From assembly GCA_910586725.1 (NCBI GenBank), contig CAJUJL010000007.1, positions 15,324-79,323 of the forward strand: a DNA stretch of 64,000 nucleotides, written 5' to 3'. Each line of letters begins with the position of its first letter. Positions within the stretch are counted from its first letter, which is position 1. This DNA is from an uncultured Lachnospiraceae bacterium (GTDB lineage: Bacteria > Bacillota > Clostridia > Lachnospirales > Lachnospiraceae). The notes beneath the pieces are model-generated. The model was given only the letters and a program-made list of their open reading frames with translations, made no database searches and had not been told where the DNA came from. The translations under genes and the position numbers were made by a program. Shown here in pieces: positions 43,382 to 51,961 of this stretch.

Positions 43382-44500
43382 ATGAAGATATTGCATGTTC
43401 ACATTGGGACACCGAAGACCGGTACCACTGCGATTCAGGAATTTTGTGTGGAAAACGCAGCTATATTGAAGAAAAAAGGATATTGCTATCCAATCCTTCC
43501 GTTTTCTTTCTGGGACGCCTCGGAAGCCCGCAACGCTCATTTTCTTGTGGCGCAGATCACGGATAAGGACGGGAATGTCCTTGAAGAAGAGGCGGAGAAG
43601 AATTTTCACAAAGGCGTTCAAATAATACAGGATTTATTTCAGAAGTTTGATCATGTCGTGATGTCGGATGAAAATATCTGGCTTAGTATGGATACGATTC
43701 GAAAGGATTTATGGGAGAACCTGAAGAAAGAAGCGCAGAACAGAGGTTTTTCGATTCGGGTTATCGTATATCTCAGGAGACAGGACAAGTATTTGTATTC
43801 TCTCTGGAATCAGAGAATAAAATCAAAAAGAAGGCTTGAGATGTCTTATGAAGATTTCGTAGACATGATTAATGTTCCCGCCAGATTGGAATACTATGAT
43901 AAACTGGAACGAATGGCGGGCGTGCTCGGTAAAGAAAATATTACGGTCCGGCGTTTTGACGGAGGCAAATTTGAAGGGGGAAGCATTTACGCGGATTTCC
44001 TTCAGGCAATCGGACTTACGCTGACGGATGAATATAAAATATCCCAGGGAGTCAGAAATCTGGGATTGTTTGGAAACACATTTGAAATCAAACGCATATT
44101 AAACGGACTTCCCCGCATGGGAAACGCAAAGGTGCATCAGTTTGTAAAAGAAAGGCTGTGGGAATGTTCGGAAATTTCCGCTAAAAATTATCCATGCGAG
44201 ATGATGTCAAAGGAAGAGATTGCGAATCTGCTCGAAACATATGGAGCGGACAACCCCAAAGTAGCGGCGGAATATTTAAACGAACCGGGAGCGGAATTGT
44301 TTGACAATACGATCAAGGATTTGCCGAAATGGCAGAAAGACAATCCTTATATGATTGATGATGTGATTCGGTTTACCGGAGCGATGGGCATCTATTTATA
44401 TGAAGAGAATCAAAAGCTGAGACGGGAGATCAATATGATCCGGCATCCGTTTCGGTCAATGCTTAAATATTTCAAACGTAAGTTAAGATCCAAAAAATAG
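43382..44500 (+). CDS. PAPS-dependent sulfotransferase-like protein, copy 2
   Basis: 372 residues, paralogous to the preceding gene along its whole length. The 5'-phosphosulfate loop reads HIGTPKTGTTAIQ, and VIVYLRRQDKYLYSLWNQRIK is kept. The tail (RHPFRSMLKYFKRKLRSKK) is strongly basic and amphipathic, which could bring it to membranes. AGAAGGAG precedes the ATG. A TATAAT at 43315-43320 in the 90-bp gap may be a secondary promoter. Differences from copy 1 suggest a second acceptor or position. Confidence 0.82.
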   Translation: MKILHVHIGTPKTGTTAIQEFCVENAAILKKKGYCYPILPFSFWDASEARNAHFLVAQITDKDGNVLEEEAEKNFHKGVQIIQDLFQKFDHVVMSDENIWLSMDTIRKDLWENLKKEAQNRGFSIRVIVYLRRQDKYLYSLWNQRIKSKRRLEMSYEDFVDMINVPARLEYYDKLERMAGVLGKENITVRRFDGGKFEGGSIYADFLQAIGLTLTDEYKISQGVRNLGLFGNTFEIKRILNGLPRMGNAKVHQFVKERLWECSEISAKNYPCEMMSKEEIANLLETYGADNPKVAAEYLNEPGAELFDNTIKDLPKWQKDNPYMIDDVIRFTGAMGIYLYEENQKLRREINMIRHPFRSMLKYFKRKLRSKK

Positions 44501-44543
44501 AGGAAGATCAGGATTTTGATAGTATACGGATAAGGAGAAAAGT

Positions 44544-45437
44544 ATGGATCATTTAGATGAATTGGAGGCGGAAGCCATATATATTATGCGGGAGGTCGCT
44601 GCGGAATGCGAAAAGCCGGTTATGCTGTATTCCATCGGGAAAGATTCGTCGGTTATGCTGCATTTGGCATTGAAGGCTTTCTATCCGGAGAAACCGCCAT
44701 TTCCGTTTCTGCATGTAAACACTACCTGGAAATTCAAGGAAATGATTGCGTTCCGGGATAAGATGGCAAAAGATTTACAGATTGAAATGCTGGAGTATAT
44801 TAATCCGGAAGGCGTTGCCCAGGGCATCAATCCTTTTGACCATGGAGCGTCGTACACGGATATTATGAAGACCCAGGCGTTAAAACAGGCTCTGAATCAA
44901 TATGGATTTACGGCAGCCTTTGGCGGGGGAAGAAGAGACGAAGAAAAATCCCGTGCAAAAGAGAGGATTTTCTCCTTCCGCGACGCTAATCATGCGTGGG
45001 ATCCCAAAAACCAGAGGCCTGAGATGTGGAAGCTTTTTAATACGAGAATTCATCAAGGCGAAAGCATTCGGGTATTTCCGCTTTCCAACTGGACGGAAAA
45101 GGACATCTGGCAGTATATCAAAAGAGAAAACATACCGATTGTTTCTTTATATTTTGCGAAGGAAAGGCCGGTTGTAAACAGAAACGGCAACATTATCATG
45201 GTGGATGACGACAGGATGAAGTTAGAACCCGGTGAAACCGTGGAAAATAAAATGGTCAGATTTCGTACGCTGGGCTGTTATCCGCTCACGGGAGGCGTGG
45301 AGTCAACGGCTGTGACATTAGATGAAATTATTGAAGAAACGCTGGGTGCAGTGGAATCAGAGCGGACGAGCCGCGTCATTGATTCTGACGGAGGAGCTTC
45401 CAGTATGGAGAAGAGAAAACGTGAGGGGTATTTTTAG
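44544..45437 (+). CDS. cysD: Sulfate adenylyltransferase subunit 2
   Basis: 297 residues, PP-loop ATP pyrophosphatase family. The PP motif is YSIGKDSSVMLHL, followed by FLHVNTTWKF and the RRDEEKSRAKER motif, ending with GGxSSMEKRKREGYF as in CysD. With CysN it makes APS from sulfate and ATP. AAGGAG lies before the ATG. The stop is adjacent to the cysN start. It could be mistaken for CysH (PAPS reductase), but the RDEEKSRAKER signature and CysN partner decide for CysD. Confidence 0.96.
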   Translation: MDHLDELEAEAIYIMREVAAECEKPVMLYSIGKDSSVMLHLALKAFYPEKPPFPFLHVNTTWKFKEMIAFRDKMAKDLQIEMLEYINPEGVAQGINPFDHGASYTDIMKTQALKQALNQYGFTAAFGGGRRDEEKSRAKERIFSFRDANHAWDPKNQRPEMWKLFNTRIHQGESIRVFPLSNWTEKDIWQYIKRENIPIVSLYFAKERPVVNRNGNIIMVDDDRMKLEPGETVENKMVRFRTLGCYPLTGGVESTAVTLDEIIEETLGAVESERTSRVIDSDGGASSMEKRKREGYF

Positions 45438-47276
45438 ATGAAGAATGATTTATTAAAATTTATTACCTGCGGAAGTGTAGACGACGGAAAATCAACGTTG
45501 ATCGGCCATATGCTTTACGACGCAAAGCTCCTTTTTGCAGACCAGGAAAAAGCGCTGGAACTGGATTCCAAAGTTGGAAGCACCGGGGGAGAGATCGACT
45601 ATTCTCTGCTTCTGGACGGACTGATCGCAGAGCGTGAGCAGGGAATTACCATTGATGCCGCGTATCGTTATTTTACAACAGAGAACAGAAGCTTTATCGT
45701 TGCCGATACACCGGGACATGAAGAATATACGAGAAATATGGCGGTAGGAGCTTCGTTTGCCTCTTTGAGCGTGATCCTGACAGATGCGAGCCAGGGCGTA
45801 TTGATTCAGACAAAGCGCCATGCAAGAATTTGCAACCTGATGGGAATCAAGCACTTTGTGTTTGCCGTAAATAAGATGGATCTGGTGGGTTACAGCCAGG
45901 ACCGCTTTATGAAAATAGAAAAAGACATTAAGATGCTGATGGCGGAGTTTCGTTATGAGAGCATCAAGATTATTCCGCTTTCGGCCACGGCAGGAGACAA
46001 TATTACGGTGAAATCGAGCCAGATGCCGTGGTACCATGGCGTGACGCTTCTGGAATATCTGGAAAATGTGGATGTTTCCGAAGAAGGCGGCAATAAGAAC
46101 TTCTCAATGCCGGTGCAGAGAGTCTGCCGGCCGGATCATACGTTTCGTGGATTTCAGGGACAGATTGCTTCCGGAAGTATTGCGGTAGGAGATACGATTA
46201 CCGTACGTCCGAGTGGAGAAAAAGCCAAAATTACTTCCATATTGCAGGGAGATAAGGAGGTTTCCGGAAGCGAAAAGGGAAGCGCCGTTACCATTTCTCT
46301 GGATACGGAGATTGATATATCAAGAGGCTGCGTACTGGAAAAGAACTATGGATTGAAAGTCGGATCCATGTTTGCGGCTTCTATTTTGTGGATGGATGAC
46401 AACAGCCTTTCGGCAGGCAAAAACTTCCTTTTAAAGATCGGGACGCAGCAGGTTCCGGCTACAATTATGAGCATCAAATATAAAATTGATGTGAATACCG
46501 GAGCGGAAGTGAAAGCGGAAACCATATCCAAGAATGAAATTGCATTTTGTGAGATTTCAACGGGCAGCAGGATTGTTTTTGATGAGTTTTCCGGCAATAA
46601 AGACCTGGGTTCTCTGATTTTGATAGACAGGATCACGAATATGACGTCCGCCTGCGGAGTAGTCAAACATGACATCAAGAAGGATAACAATCTGTACTGG
46701 CACAACATGGATGTGACGAAAGAGCTGCGGGAAAGCCAGCTGAACCAGAAAGCCATGACAGTTTGGATGACCGGTCTTTCCGGGTCCGGCAAATCAACGA
46801 TTGCCAACGCGCTTGAGAAAAGACTGTTTTCCATGGGCAAGCATACGATGCTTTTGGATGGAGATAATGTCCGCATGGGCTTAAATAAAAATCTTGGTTT
46901 TGGTGAAAAAGACAGAATCGAGAATATCCGCAGAATTGCAGAAGTGTCAAAGCTGATGAATGACGCGGGCTTGATTGTGCTTACGGCGTTTATCTCACCT
47001 TACCGCAAAGACAGACGCAGCGCGAAAGATATTATCGGAGAGAACTTTATAGAGGTTTATGTCAACACGCCTTTGGAGGAATGTGAGAGAAGGGATGTCA
47101 AAGGCCTTTATAAGGCGGCGCGCGCCGGAAAGATCTATGATTTTACAGGCATTACCAGTCCTTATGAAAAGCCGGAACGTCCGGATATTGTGGTGGATAC
47201 CCAGAAGAGTGATGTAGAGGAATGTGTAAACCAGATTCTGGAGAAAATTAAGAAGTATTTAGGAGATGAGAACTAA
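45438..47276 (+). CDS. cysNC: Fused sulfate adenylyltransferase subunit 1 and APS kinase (CysN-CysC)
   Basis: 612 residues. Residues 1-430 are the CysN GTPase: GSVDDGKST (G1), DTPGHEEYTRNM (G3) and NKMDLVG (G4), with EF-Tu-like beta domains. From about 440 the APS kinase domain starts: TGLSGSGKST (P-loop), DGDNVRMGLNKNLGF and the YEKPERPDIVVDT end. The protein drives APS formation with GTP and phosphorylates APS to PAPS, the donor for the two sulfotransferases. No cysH, cysI or cysJ is nearby. Confidence 0.96.
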   Translation: MKNDLLKFITCGSVDDGKSTLIGHMLYDAKLLFADQEKALELDSKVGSTGGEIDYSLLLDGLIAEREQGITIDAAYRYFTTENRSFIVADTPGHEEYTRNMAVGASFASLSVILTDASQGVLIQTKRHARICNLMGIKHFVFAVNKMDLVGYSQDRFMKIEKDIKMLMAEFRYESIKIIPLSATAGDNITVKSSQMPWYHGVTLLEYLENVDVSEEGGNKNFSMPVQRVCRPDHTFRGFQGQIASGSIAVGDTITVRPSGEKAKITSILQGDKEVSGSEKGSAVTISLDTEIDISRGCVLEKNYGLKVGSMFAASILWMDDNSLSAGKNFLLKIGTQQVPATIMSIKYKIDVNTGAEVKAETISKNEIAFCEISTGSRIVFDEFSGNKDLGSLILIDRITNMTSACGVVKHDIKKDNNLYWHNMDVTKELRESQLNQKAMTVWMTGLSGSGKSTIANALEKRLFSMGKHTMLLDGDNVRMGLNKNLGFGEKDRIENIRRIAEVSKLMNDAGLIVLTAFISPYRKDRRSAKDIIGENFIEVYVNTPLEECERRDVKGLYKAARAGKIYDFTGITSPYEKPERPDIVVDTQKSDVEECVNQILEKIKKYLGDEN

Positions 47277-47286
47277 ATAAACATAA

Positions 47287-47322
47287 GGCAGCAGAAACGA
47301 AAGTTCTGCTGCCAGTTTTTTT
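47287..47322. terminator. Terminator closing the sulfation operon
   Basis: Perfect 10-bp stem GGCAGCAGAA / TTCTGCTGCC (47287-47296 with 47304-47313) and TTTTTTT. The convergent DUF975 gene ends four bases beyond. Confidence 0.92.
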
Positions 47323-47325
47323 GGA

Positions 47326-48036
47326 TTAAATTTCTCCAGTGATATTTTGATAAAATTTTACCTGGGTTTGATTGATATAAGGGTCTAACCATAAAAAGCC
47401 GATGCCCAGGGAAAAGAGGCACAGCAACGACATACCAAGAAAGCTTAATCGGATATAAAAGGCCCGCCCTTTGTTGCCGGACATTAATTTACGGCTGTTT
47501 CGCATAATGTTTACCGGGCGTTCGTCCGGCTGCTCAACCAGAAGATAACGAGTTAAATGGTATTGCAGTGAAAGTATGGTAAGCGCCGAAAATGTCACAA
47601 GCCAAACGACGGCGGCCAACAGGTAAAAGAGAGGCGTATCCATAAGAAAGGCATATAAGCTAATGCCAACAGCGGGAATCGCGGTTACCAAAAAAAGTCC
47701 CGTTAACATGAGTTCCGTAATAAGGATACGGTCGGGACGTTTTGTGAAAAAATAAAAGATGTCGATTGCCCTGCATTTCTTTTGCCTTGACCGGTTTAGA
47801 TGAATATGAATCAGCCCGCAGTGTAAAATGGAAGCGAGCAGCGCTATAATGGCTGAAGCAAGCAGAAAGATTACAATCTGAAATGTATTTGGACGGCTCT
47901 GCACAGACAGCTGAAAAGGGGAATTGGCAACGAATGAGATCAGTTGGATCAGGATAAAAGCCGCCATGGGGACGCCGTAATGTCCGGTCAATGATTCTCT
48001 TGCCTGGCGTTTGAGTTCTTTTGATGTAAGTTTCAT
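47326..48036 (-). CDS. DUF975 family membrane protein
   Basis: 236 residues. The cytoplasmic N-terminus MKLTSKELKRQARESLTGHY is the typical opening of DUF975, followed by about five to six membrane helices. The function is unknown. ATG 48036 has AAAGGAG nine bases upstream; the frame extension to 48057 includes that site. It lies downstream of the DUF4190 gene on the same strand, separated by a hairpin. Confidence 0.82.
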   Translation of the reverse strand: MKLTSKELKRQARESLTGHYGVPMAAFILIQLISFVANSPFQLSVQSRPNTFQIVIFLLASAIIALLASILHCGLIHIHLNRSRQKKCRAIDIFYFFTKRPDRILITELMLTGLFLVTAIPAVGISLYAFLMDTPLFYLLAAVVWLVTFSALTILSLQYHLTRYLLVEQPDERPVNIMRNSRKLMSGNKGRAFYIRLSFLGMSLLCLFSLGIGFLWLDPYINQTQVKFYQNITGEI

Positions 48037-48055
48037 AGTTTGTTTCTCCTTTACC

Positions 48056-48089
48056 AAAGGCCGTCAAAGACATTGCTTTGACGGCCTTT
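48056..48089 (-). terminator. Hairpin between the DUF4190 and DUF975 genes
   Basis: A perfect 14-bp stem AAAGGCCGTCAAAG / CTTTGACGGCCTTT with a six-base loop. The T run after it on the minus strand is short, so it may attenuate rather than fully terminate. Confidence 0.65.
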
Positions 48090-48110
48090 GCGTATTGATT
48101 TATTTAAATG

Positions 48111-48491
48111 CTAGATCATGCCCATGCTTTGGTATAATTCTTCTATCGTCTCTACGTTGTAAAGATTCATATAGTTCTGTAAAATTCCGTCGATTCCGCC
48201 GTATTGGCGCAGCATTATCAAAAATGCCGCGATATAGATGGAAAAAGTTATGACCAGTCCGATGCTTCCCAGAATCAGGCCTGTCCTTCCCATGACATTC
48301 ATGCTCGTTTCGCCGCCTCTTGATAAAAGTGCAAGCAGGATGCTTAAGGAACCGCAGATTACTGCGGCATAGATGCAGCTGCATGTGACCAGTGCGACAA
48401 CTCCTAAAATTAAAGACGCCAGCGACATGCCCACGGAACGTTTGTCAGGGCAGGGTGGATCGGGCGTATAAGTTTCCTGTTGAAAGTCCAT
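48111..48491 (-). CDS. DUF4190 domain membrane protein
   Basis: 126 residues. A short proline-rich cytoplasmic head with cysteine is followed by two membrane segments with the DUF4190 pattern (MSLASLILGVVAL and GLILGSIGLVITF). The C-terminal 35 residues are soluble. The role is unknown. GGAGG lies upstream of the ATG on the minus strand (around 48500). It lies downstream of carbonic anhydrase and may be read from that promoter. Confidence 0.78.
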   Translation of the reverse strand: MDFQQETYTPDPPCPDKRSVGMSLASLILGVVALVTCSCIYAAVICGSLSILLALLSRGGETSMNVMGRTGLILGSIGLVITFSIYIAAFLIMLRQYGGIDGILQNYMNLYNVETIEELYQSMGMI

Positions 48492-48519
48492 AATTTCCTC
48501 CGGCAGACGGGAACGTATA

Positions 48520-49080
48520 TTATTCCATAAATTCTACGCTTCCTTTTTCTATGTCATAAATTGCGCCAATTACTTTTAAACCGGGAATGTCAATAGAATC
48601 CGTAATGCGTTTTATGCTGTTGTTGACATTCAGGCAGCTTGCTTTGTAGCCGTCTTTTTCGTCTCCGATTGCGGCTTTGATTTCATCGGTAATCGATTTA
48701 ATAAAGCCTTCCGCACCGCCTCCAATCGCAGCTCCCACGGCGCCGCAGTTGGTATGGCCAAGAATTACGACAAGTTTGGAACCGAGATGGTCTGCCGCAT
48801 ATTCTACGCTGCCGAGTTCAAAGTCATGAATGACGTTTCCAGCCACGCGGATAGTAAAGAGTTCTCCGATTCCTGCGGAAAAGATGCTTTCCGGAATGAC
48901 TCTGGAATCAGAACAGGTTACAACGATGGCATAGGGATGCTGTCCGTTGTCACAGGTATCCTTGCGGATTTCCGGGGAAACGTTGCCAGGATTAGCCTTG
49001 GCCGTTAAGTAGGTTTCATTGCCTTGTTTCAGTTTCTGCAAAGCTTCTTCTGCCGATATGGCGTTTGCATTATGTGACAT
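48520..49080 (-). CDS. Beta-class carbonic anhydrase
   Basis: 186 residues. Zinc ligands are in VTCSDSRVIP (Cys, with the Asp-Arg dyad) and GHTNCGAVGAAIGG (His and Cys). It interconverts CO2 and bicarbonate in the cytoplasm, which supports carboxylases such as acetyl-CoA carboxylase. ATG 49080 has AAGGAGG eight bases upstream; the extension to 49170 falls in the leader. The leader folds into a long hairpin at its 5' end. Confidence 0.93.
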   Translation of the reverse strand: MSHNANAISAEEALQKLKQGNETYLTAKANPGNVSPEIRKDTCDNGQHPYAIVVTCSDSRVIPESIFSAGIGELFTIRVAGNVIHDFELGSVEYAADHLGSKLVVILGHTNCGAVGAAIGGGAEGFIKSITDEIKAAIGDEKDGYKASCLNVNNSIKRITDSIDIPGLKVIGAIYDIEKGSVEFME

Positions 49081-49117
49081 AATGTGGGCCTCCTTTTTGA
49101 TTTTTAATTTACGTATG

Positions 49118-49171
49118 ATTGCGAAAGCATGTTTTGCACAACTGTTGTTATGAAAGGGATTGTTTCGCAAT
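49118..49171 (-). promoter_or_regulatory. Structured 5' leader of the carbonic anhydrase mRNA
   Basis: ATTGCGAAA (49171-49163 on the minus strand) pairs perfectly with TTTCGCAAT (49126-49118), enclosing a smaller ACAAC/GTTGT element. The stem starts about two bases after the predicted transcription start and ends about 37 bases before the ATG. There is no T run, so it is not a terminator. Confidence 0.5.
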
Positions 49172-49179
49172 TATTTTTT

Positions 49180-49208
49180 AGTATAGCATGTGGAAATGGA
49201 AATGTAAA
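49180..49208 (-). promoter_or_regulatory. Sigma-A promoter of the carbonic anhydrase gene
   Basis: On the minus strand TTTACA (49208-49203) and TATACT (49185-49180), 17-bp spacer, with an extended TG before the -10. Confidence 0.78.
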
Positions 49209-49356
49209 GAATGGGGCGTTATCATGGGCAACATTTCAACGGCAAAAAAACGGAAGTTTCATGTAATAAGAATGAAAAAACATTTGAATTAAAGCCGCAG
49301 ATACTATAAACTGCTATATGGTAATTTATTTTACAAAAAGCAGAAAGGATAGAACT

Positions 49357-51522
49357 ATGGAAATAATCACAACGCTTGCAAAAGAGTTAGGAATTAAAAA
49401 GCAGCAGGCCGATGCGGCTGTCAAATTAATTGATGAAGGAAATACGATTCCATTTATTGCCCGTTACCGGAAAGAAGCTACAGGGGCGTTGAATGATGAA
49501 ACGCTTCGTAATCTGTTTGACAGATTAAATTATCTTCGTAATTTAGAGGAAAAGAAAAATCAGGCCCTGGCAAGTATTGAAGAACAGGGTAAGCTGACCA
49601 GTGAGCTTAGGGATCAGATACTTGCGGCAGAAACAATGGTGGTTGTAGACGATCTTTACCGTCCTTTCCGGCCCAAGCGCAGAACGCGCGCTACGATTGC
49701 AAAAGAGAAGGGCCTGGAGCCGCTGGCCAATATTATTTCCCTTCAGATGACGGATAAGCCTTTGGAGGAGGAAGCCAGGGCGTTTGTTGATCCGGAAAAA
49801 GGGGTAAACACGGCGGAAGAAGCGGTGGAAGGAGCCAAAGACATTATAGCGGAATATATTTCCGATGAAGCGGATTACCGCATCCGGATTCGGGATCTTA
49901 CAATGAAAAAAGGCCGGATGGTTTCTACTGCGAAAGAAAAAGACATGGAATCCGTATACGAGATGTATTATGAATTTGACGAGGCTTTGACGAAACTGGC
50001 GGGACACAGGATTCTGGCTTTAAACAGAGGCGAAGCGGAAAAAGTTCTGACGGTCAAAATCGAAGCGCCGGAAGAGGAAGCGCTCCGTTATCTGGAACGA
50101 AAAATTATCAGCCGCAGAAATCCGGTTACGGAGCCTGTATTAAAGGCTGTGATTGCAGATAGCTATAAGCGTCTGATTGCGCCGGCAATTGAGCGGGAAA
50201 TCAGAAACGCGCTTACCGAAAAAGCGGAAGACGGGGCAATTTTAGTATTTGGCAAGAACCTGGAACAGCTTTTGATGCAGCCGCCGGTAACAAATCAGAC
50301 CGTGCTTGGATGGGACCCGGCGTTTCGTACCGGATGCAAGCTTGCCGTTGTGGATTCTACCGGAAAAGTGCTGGATACAACGGTGATTTTTCCGACTGCG
50401 CCTCAAAACAAAGTGGAAGAATCAAAAAAAGTTTTGAAAAAATTAATCAGTCAATATCAGATTTCTCTGATTTCCGTCGGAAACGGGACGGCTTCCAGAG
50501 AATCCGAGATGGTGATTGCGGATTTGTTAAAAGAAATTTCCGCAGACAATGATTCGGCAGCGCGTCCAAACGTGCAGTATGTCATAGTCAATGAAGCAGG
50601 CGCATCCGTTTACTCCGCGAGTAAGCTTGCTACGGAGGAGTTCCCGAATTTTGATGTGGGGCAGCGCAGCGCGGCCTCGATTGCAAGGCGTCTGCAGGAT
50701 CCTCTGGCAGAGCTTGTAAAAATAGATCCGAAATCAATCGGCGTAGGACAATATCAGCATGATATGAACCAGAAAAAACTGGGAGAAGCATTAAGCGGAG
50801 TGGTAGAAGACTGTGTAAATAAAGTCGGCGTGGATTTAAATACGGCGTCTGCGTCTCTGTTGGAATATATTTCCGGAATCAGTAAGGCCGTTGCCAAAAA
50901 TATTGTGGCTTACCGGGAAGAAAACGGTCGCTTTACGTCGCGTCCGCAGCTTTTAAAAGTTGCAAAATTAGGACCAAAGGCCTATGAGCAGTGCGCGGGG
51001 TTTTTACGGATTGCGGAAGGCAAAAATCCATTGGATGCGACAAGCGTGCATCCGGAAAGTTACGATGCGGCAAAGAAGCTTTTGGAAAAACTGGGATTTA
51101 CAATGAATGATCTGAAAGAAGGCAATTTAAAAGGCATTTCAAAAAAGATTTCAGATTATAAACAGCTTGCTCTGGAACTTGAAGTCGGGGAACTGACCCT
51201 GGAGGATATTGTAAAAGAGCTCGAAAAACCGGCGCGGGATCCGAGGGAAGATATGCCCAGGCCGATTTTAAGAAGCGATGTTCTGGATATGAAAGACTTA
51301 ACGCCGGGCATGATTTTGAAAGGAACCGTGCGCAACGTCATTGATTTCGGCGCATTTGTCGATATAGGCGTGCATCAGGACGGTTTGGTACATATCTCAC
51401 AGATGACGGAACGTTTTATCAAACATCCTCTGGAAGCGGTCAGCGTGGGGGATATTGTAGAAGTCAAAGTTATGAGCGTGGATTTGAAAAAGCAGAGAAT
51501 TCAGCTGACGATGAAGCTGTAA
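49357..51522 (+). CDS. tex: Tex-family RNA-binding transcription accessory protein
   Basis: 721 residues. It has an N-terminal helical region with EGNTIPFIARYRKEATGALNDE, a YqgF RNase H-like domain around LGWDPAFRTGCKLAVVD, helix-hairpin-helix repeats (SLLEYISGISKAVAKNIVAYRE) and a C-terminal S1 domain (GMILKGTVRNVIDFGAFVDIGVHQDGLVHIS). The length is slightly below the usual Tex size. It binds nucleic acid and affects transcription or RNA turnover. ATG 49357 follows AAAGGATAGAACT; the frame from 49318 lies over that site. Confidence 0.94.
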   Translation: MEIITTLAKELGIKKQQADAAVKLIDEGNTIPFIARYRKEATGALNDETLRNLFDRLNYLRNLEEKKNQALASIEEQGKLTSELRDQILAAETMVVVDDLYRPFRPKRRTRATIAKEKGLEPLANIISLQMTDKPLEEEARAFVDPEKGVNTAEEAVEGAKDIIAEYISDEADYRIRIRDLTMKKGRMVSTAKEKDMESVYEMYYEFDEALTKLAGHRILALNRGEAEKVLTVKIEAPEEEALRYLERKIISRRNPVTEPVLKAVIADSYKRLIAPAIEREIRNALTEKAEDGAILVFGKNLEQLLMQPPVTNQTVLGWDPAFRTGCKLAVVDSTGKVLDTTVIFPTAPQNKVEESKKVLKKLISQYQISLISVGNGTASRESEMVIADLLKEISADNDSAARPNVQYVIVNEAGASVYSASKLATEEFPNFDVGQRSAASIARRLQDPLAELVKIDPKSIGVGQYQHDMNQKKLGEALSGVVEDCVNKVGVDLNTASASLLEYISGISKAVAKNIVAYREENGRFTSRPQLLKVAKLGPKAYEQCAGFLRIAEGKNPLDATSVHPESYDAAKKLLEKLGFTMNDLKEGNLKGISKKISDYKQLALELEVGELTLEDIVKELEKPARDPREDMPRPILRSDVLDMKDLTPGMILKGTVRNVIDFGAFVDIGVHQDGLVHISQMTERFIKHPLEAVSVGDIVEVKVMSVDLKKQRIQLTMKL

Positions 51523-51532
51523 TATAGTCGCA

Positions 51533-51961
51533 TCAGCGGTTTTTTAACTGAAACAGCCTCTGCGGGATTGAGAAACCAAAAATAATGCCGATGGAGATCG
51601 CGCCGGCAATTTTAAACGTTTCCATTCCTTTTGCCGCGAATTGATTCATGTTATTCATAATGAAATAGTAAGAAGTGTAGTAGATTCCAGCGCCTGGCAC
51701 AAGCGTAAAGATTCCGGTGACAAGATAAAGCGTCACCGGATTTTTTCGTATGGAGGCGAATAAGCGGGAGACGATCGTCAGGAAGAATGATGCAAATAAA
51801 GACGCAAATACAATGCCTGCGCCAAGCTTGCAGAAAAACAGATAGCTGATCCAGCCGAGCGCGCCGGTCAGAGAACTGTAGACAAACTGGTTTTTGGGCA
51901 CGCCGTATAAAACTGCAAAGGAAGAAGTCGCAACCATGGCGAGAAGAAACTGTAAGATCAT
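51533..51961 (-). CDS. Threonine/serine exporter, small subunit (ThrE C-terminal, YjjB-like)
   Basis: 142 residues, about four to five membrane segments, matching the ThrE_2 (DUF3815) half of amino-acid exporters, including GALGWISYLFF and FTLVPGAGIYYTSYY. It should pair with the product of the next gene upstream to export threonine, serine or a related acid. The ATG overlaps the upstream stop (ATGA), with GGGAGG about 12 bases ahead. Confidence 0.85.
   Translation of the reverse strand: MILQFLLAMVATSSFAVLYGVPKNQFVYSSLTGALGWISYLFFCKLGAGIVFASLFASFFLTIVSRLFASIRKNPVTLYLVTGIFTLVPGAGIYYTSYYFIMNNMNQFAAKGMETFKIAGAISIGIIFGFSIPQRLFQLKNR

Noticed and set aside
44544..45437. PAPS reductase (CysH) as identity of the PP-loop gene
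   Set aside because: The sequence motifs and the adjacent CysN partner fit CysD; the C-terminal CysH cysteine motif is absent.
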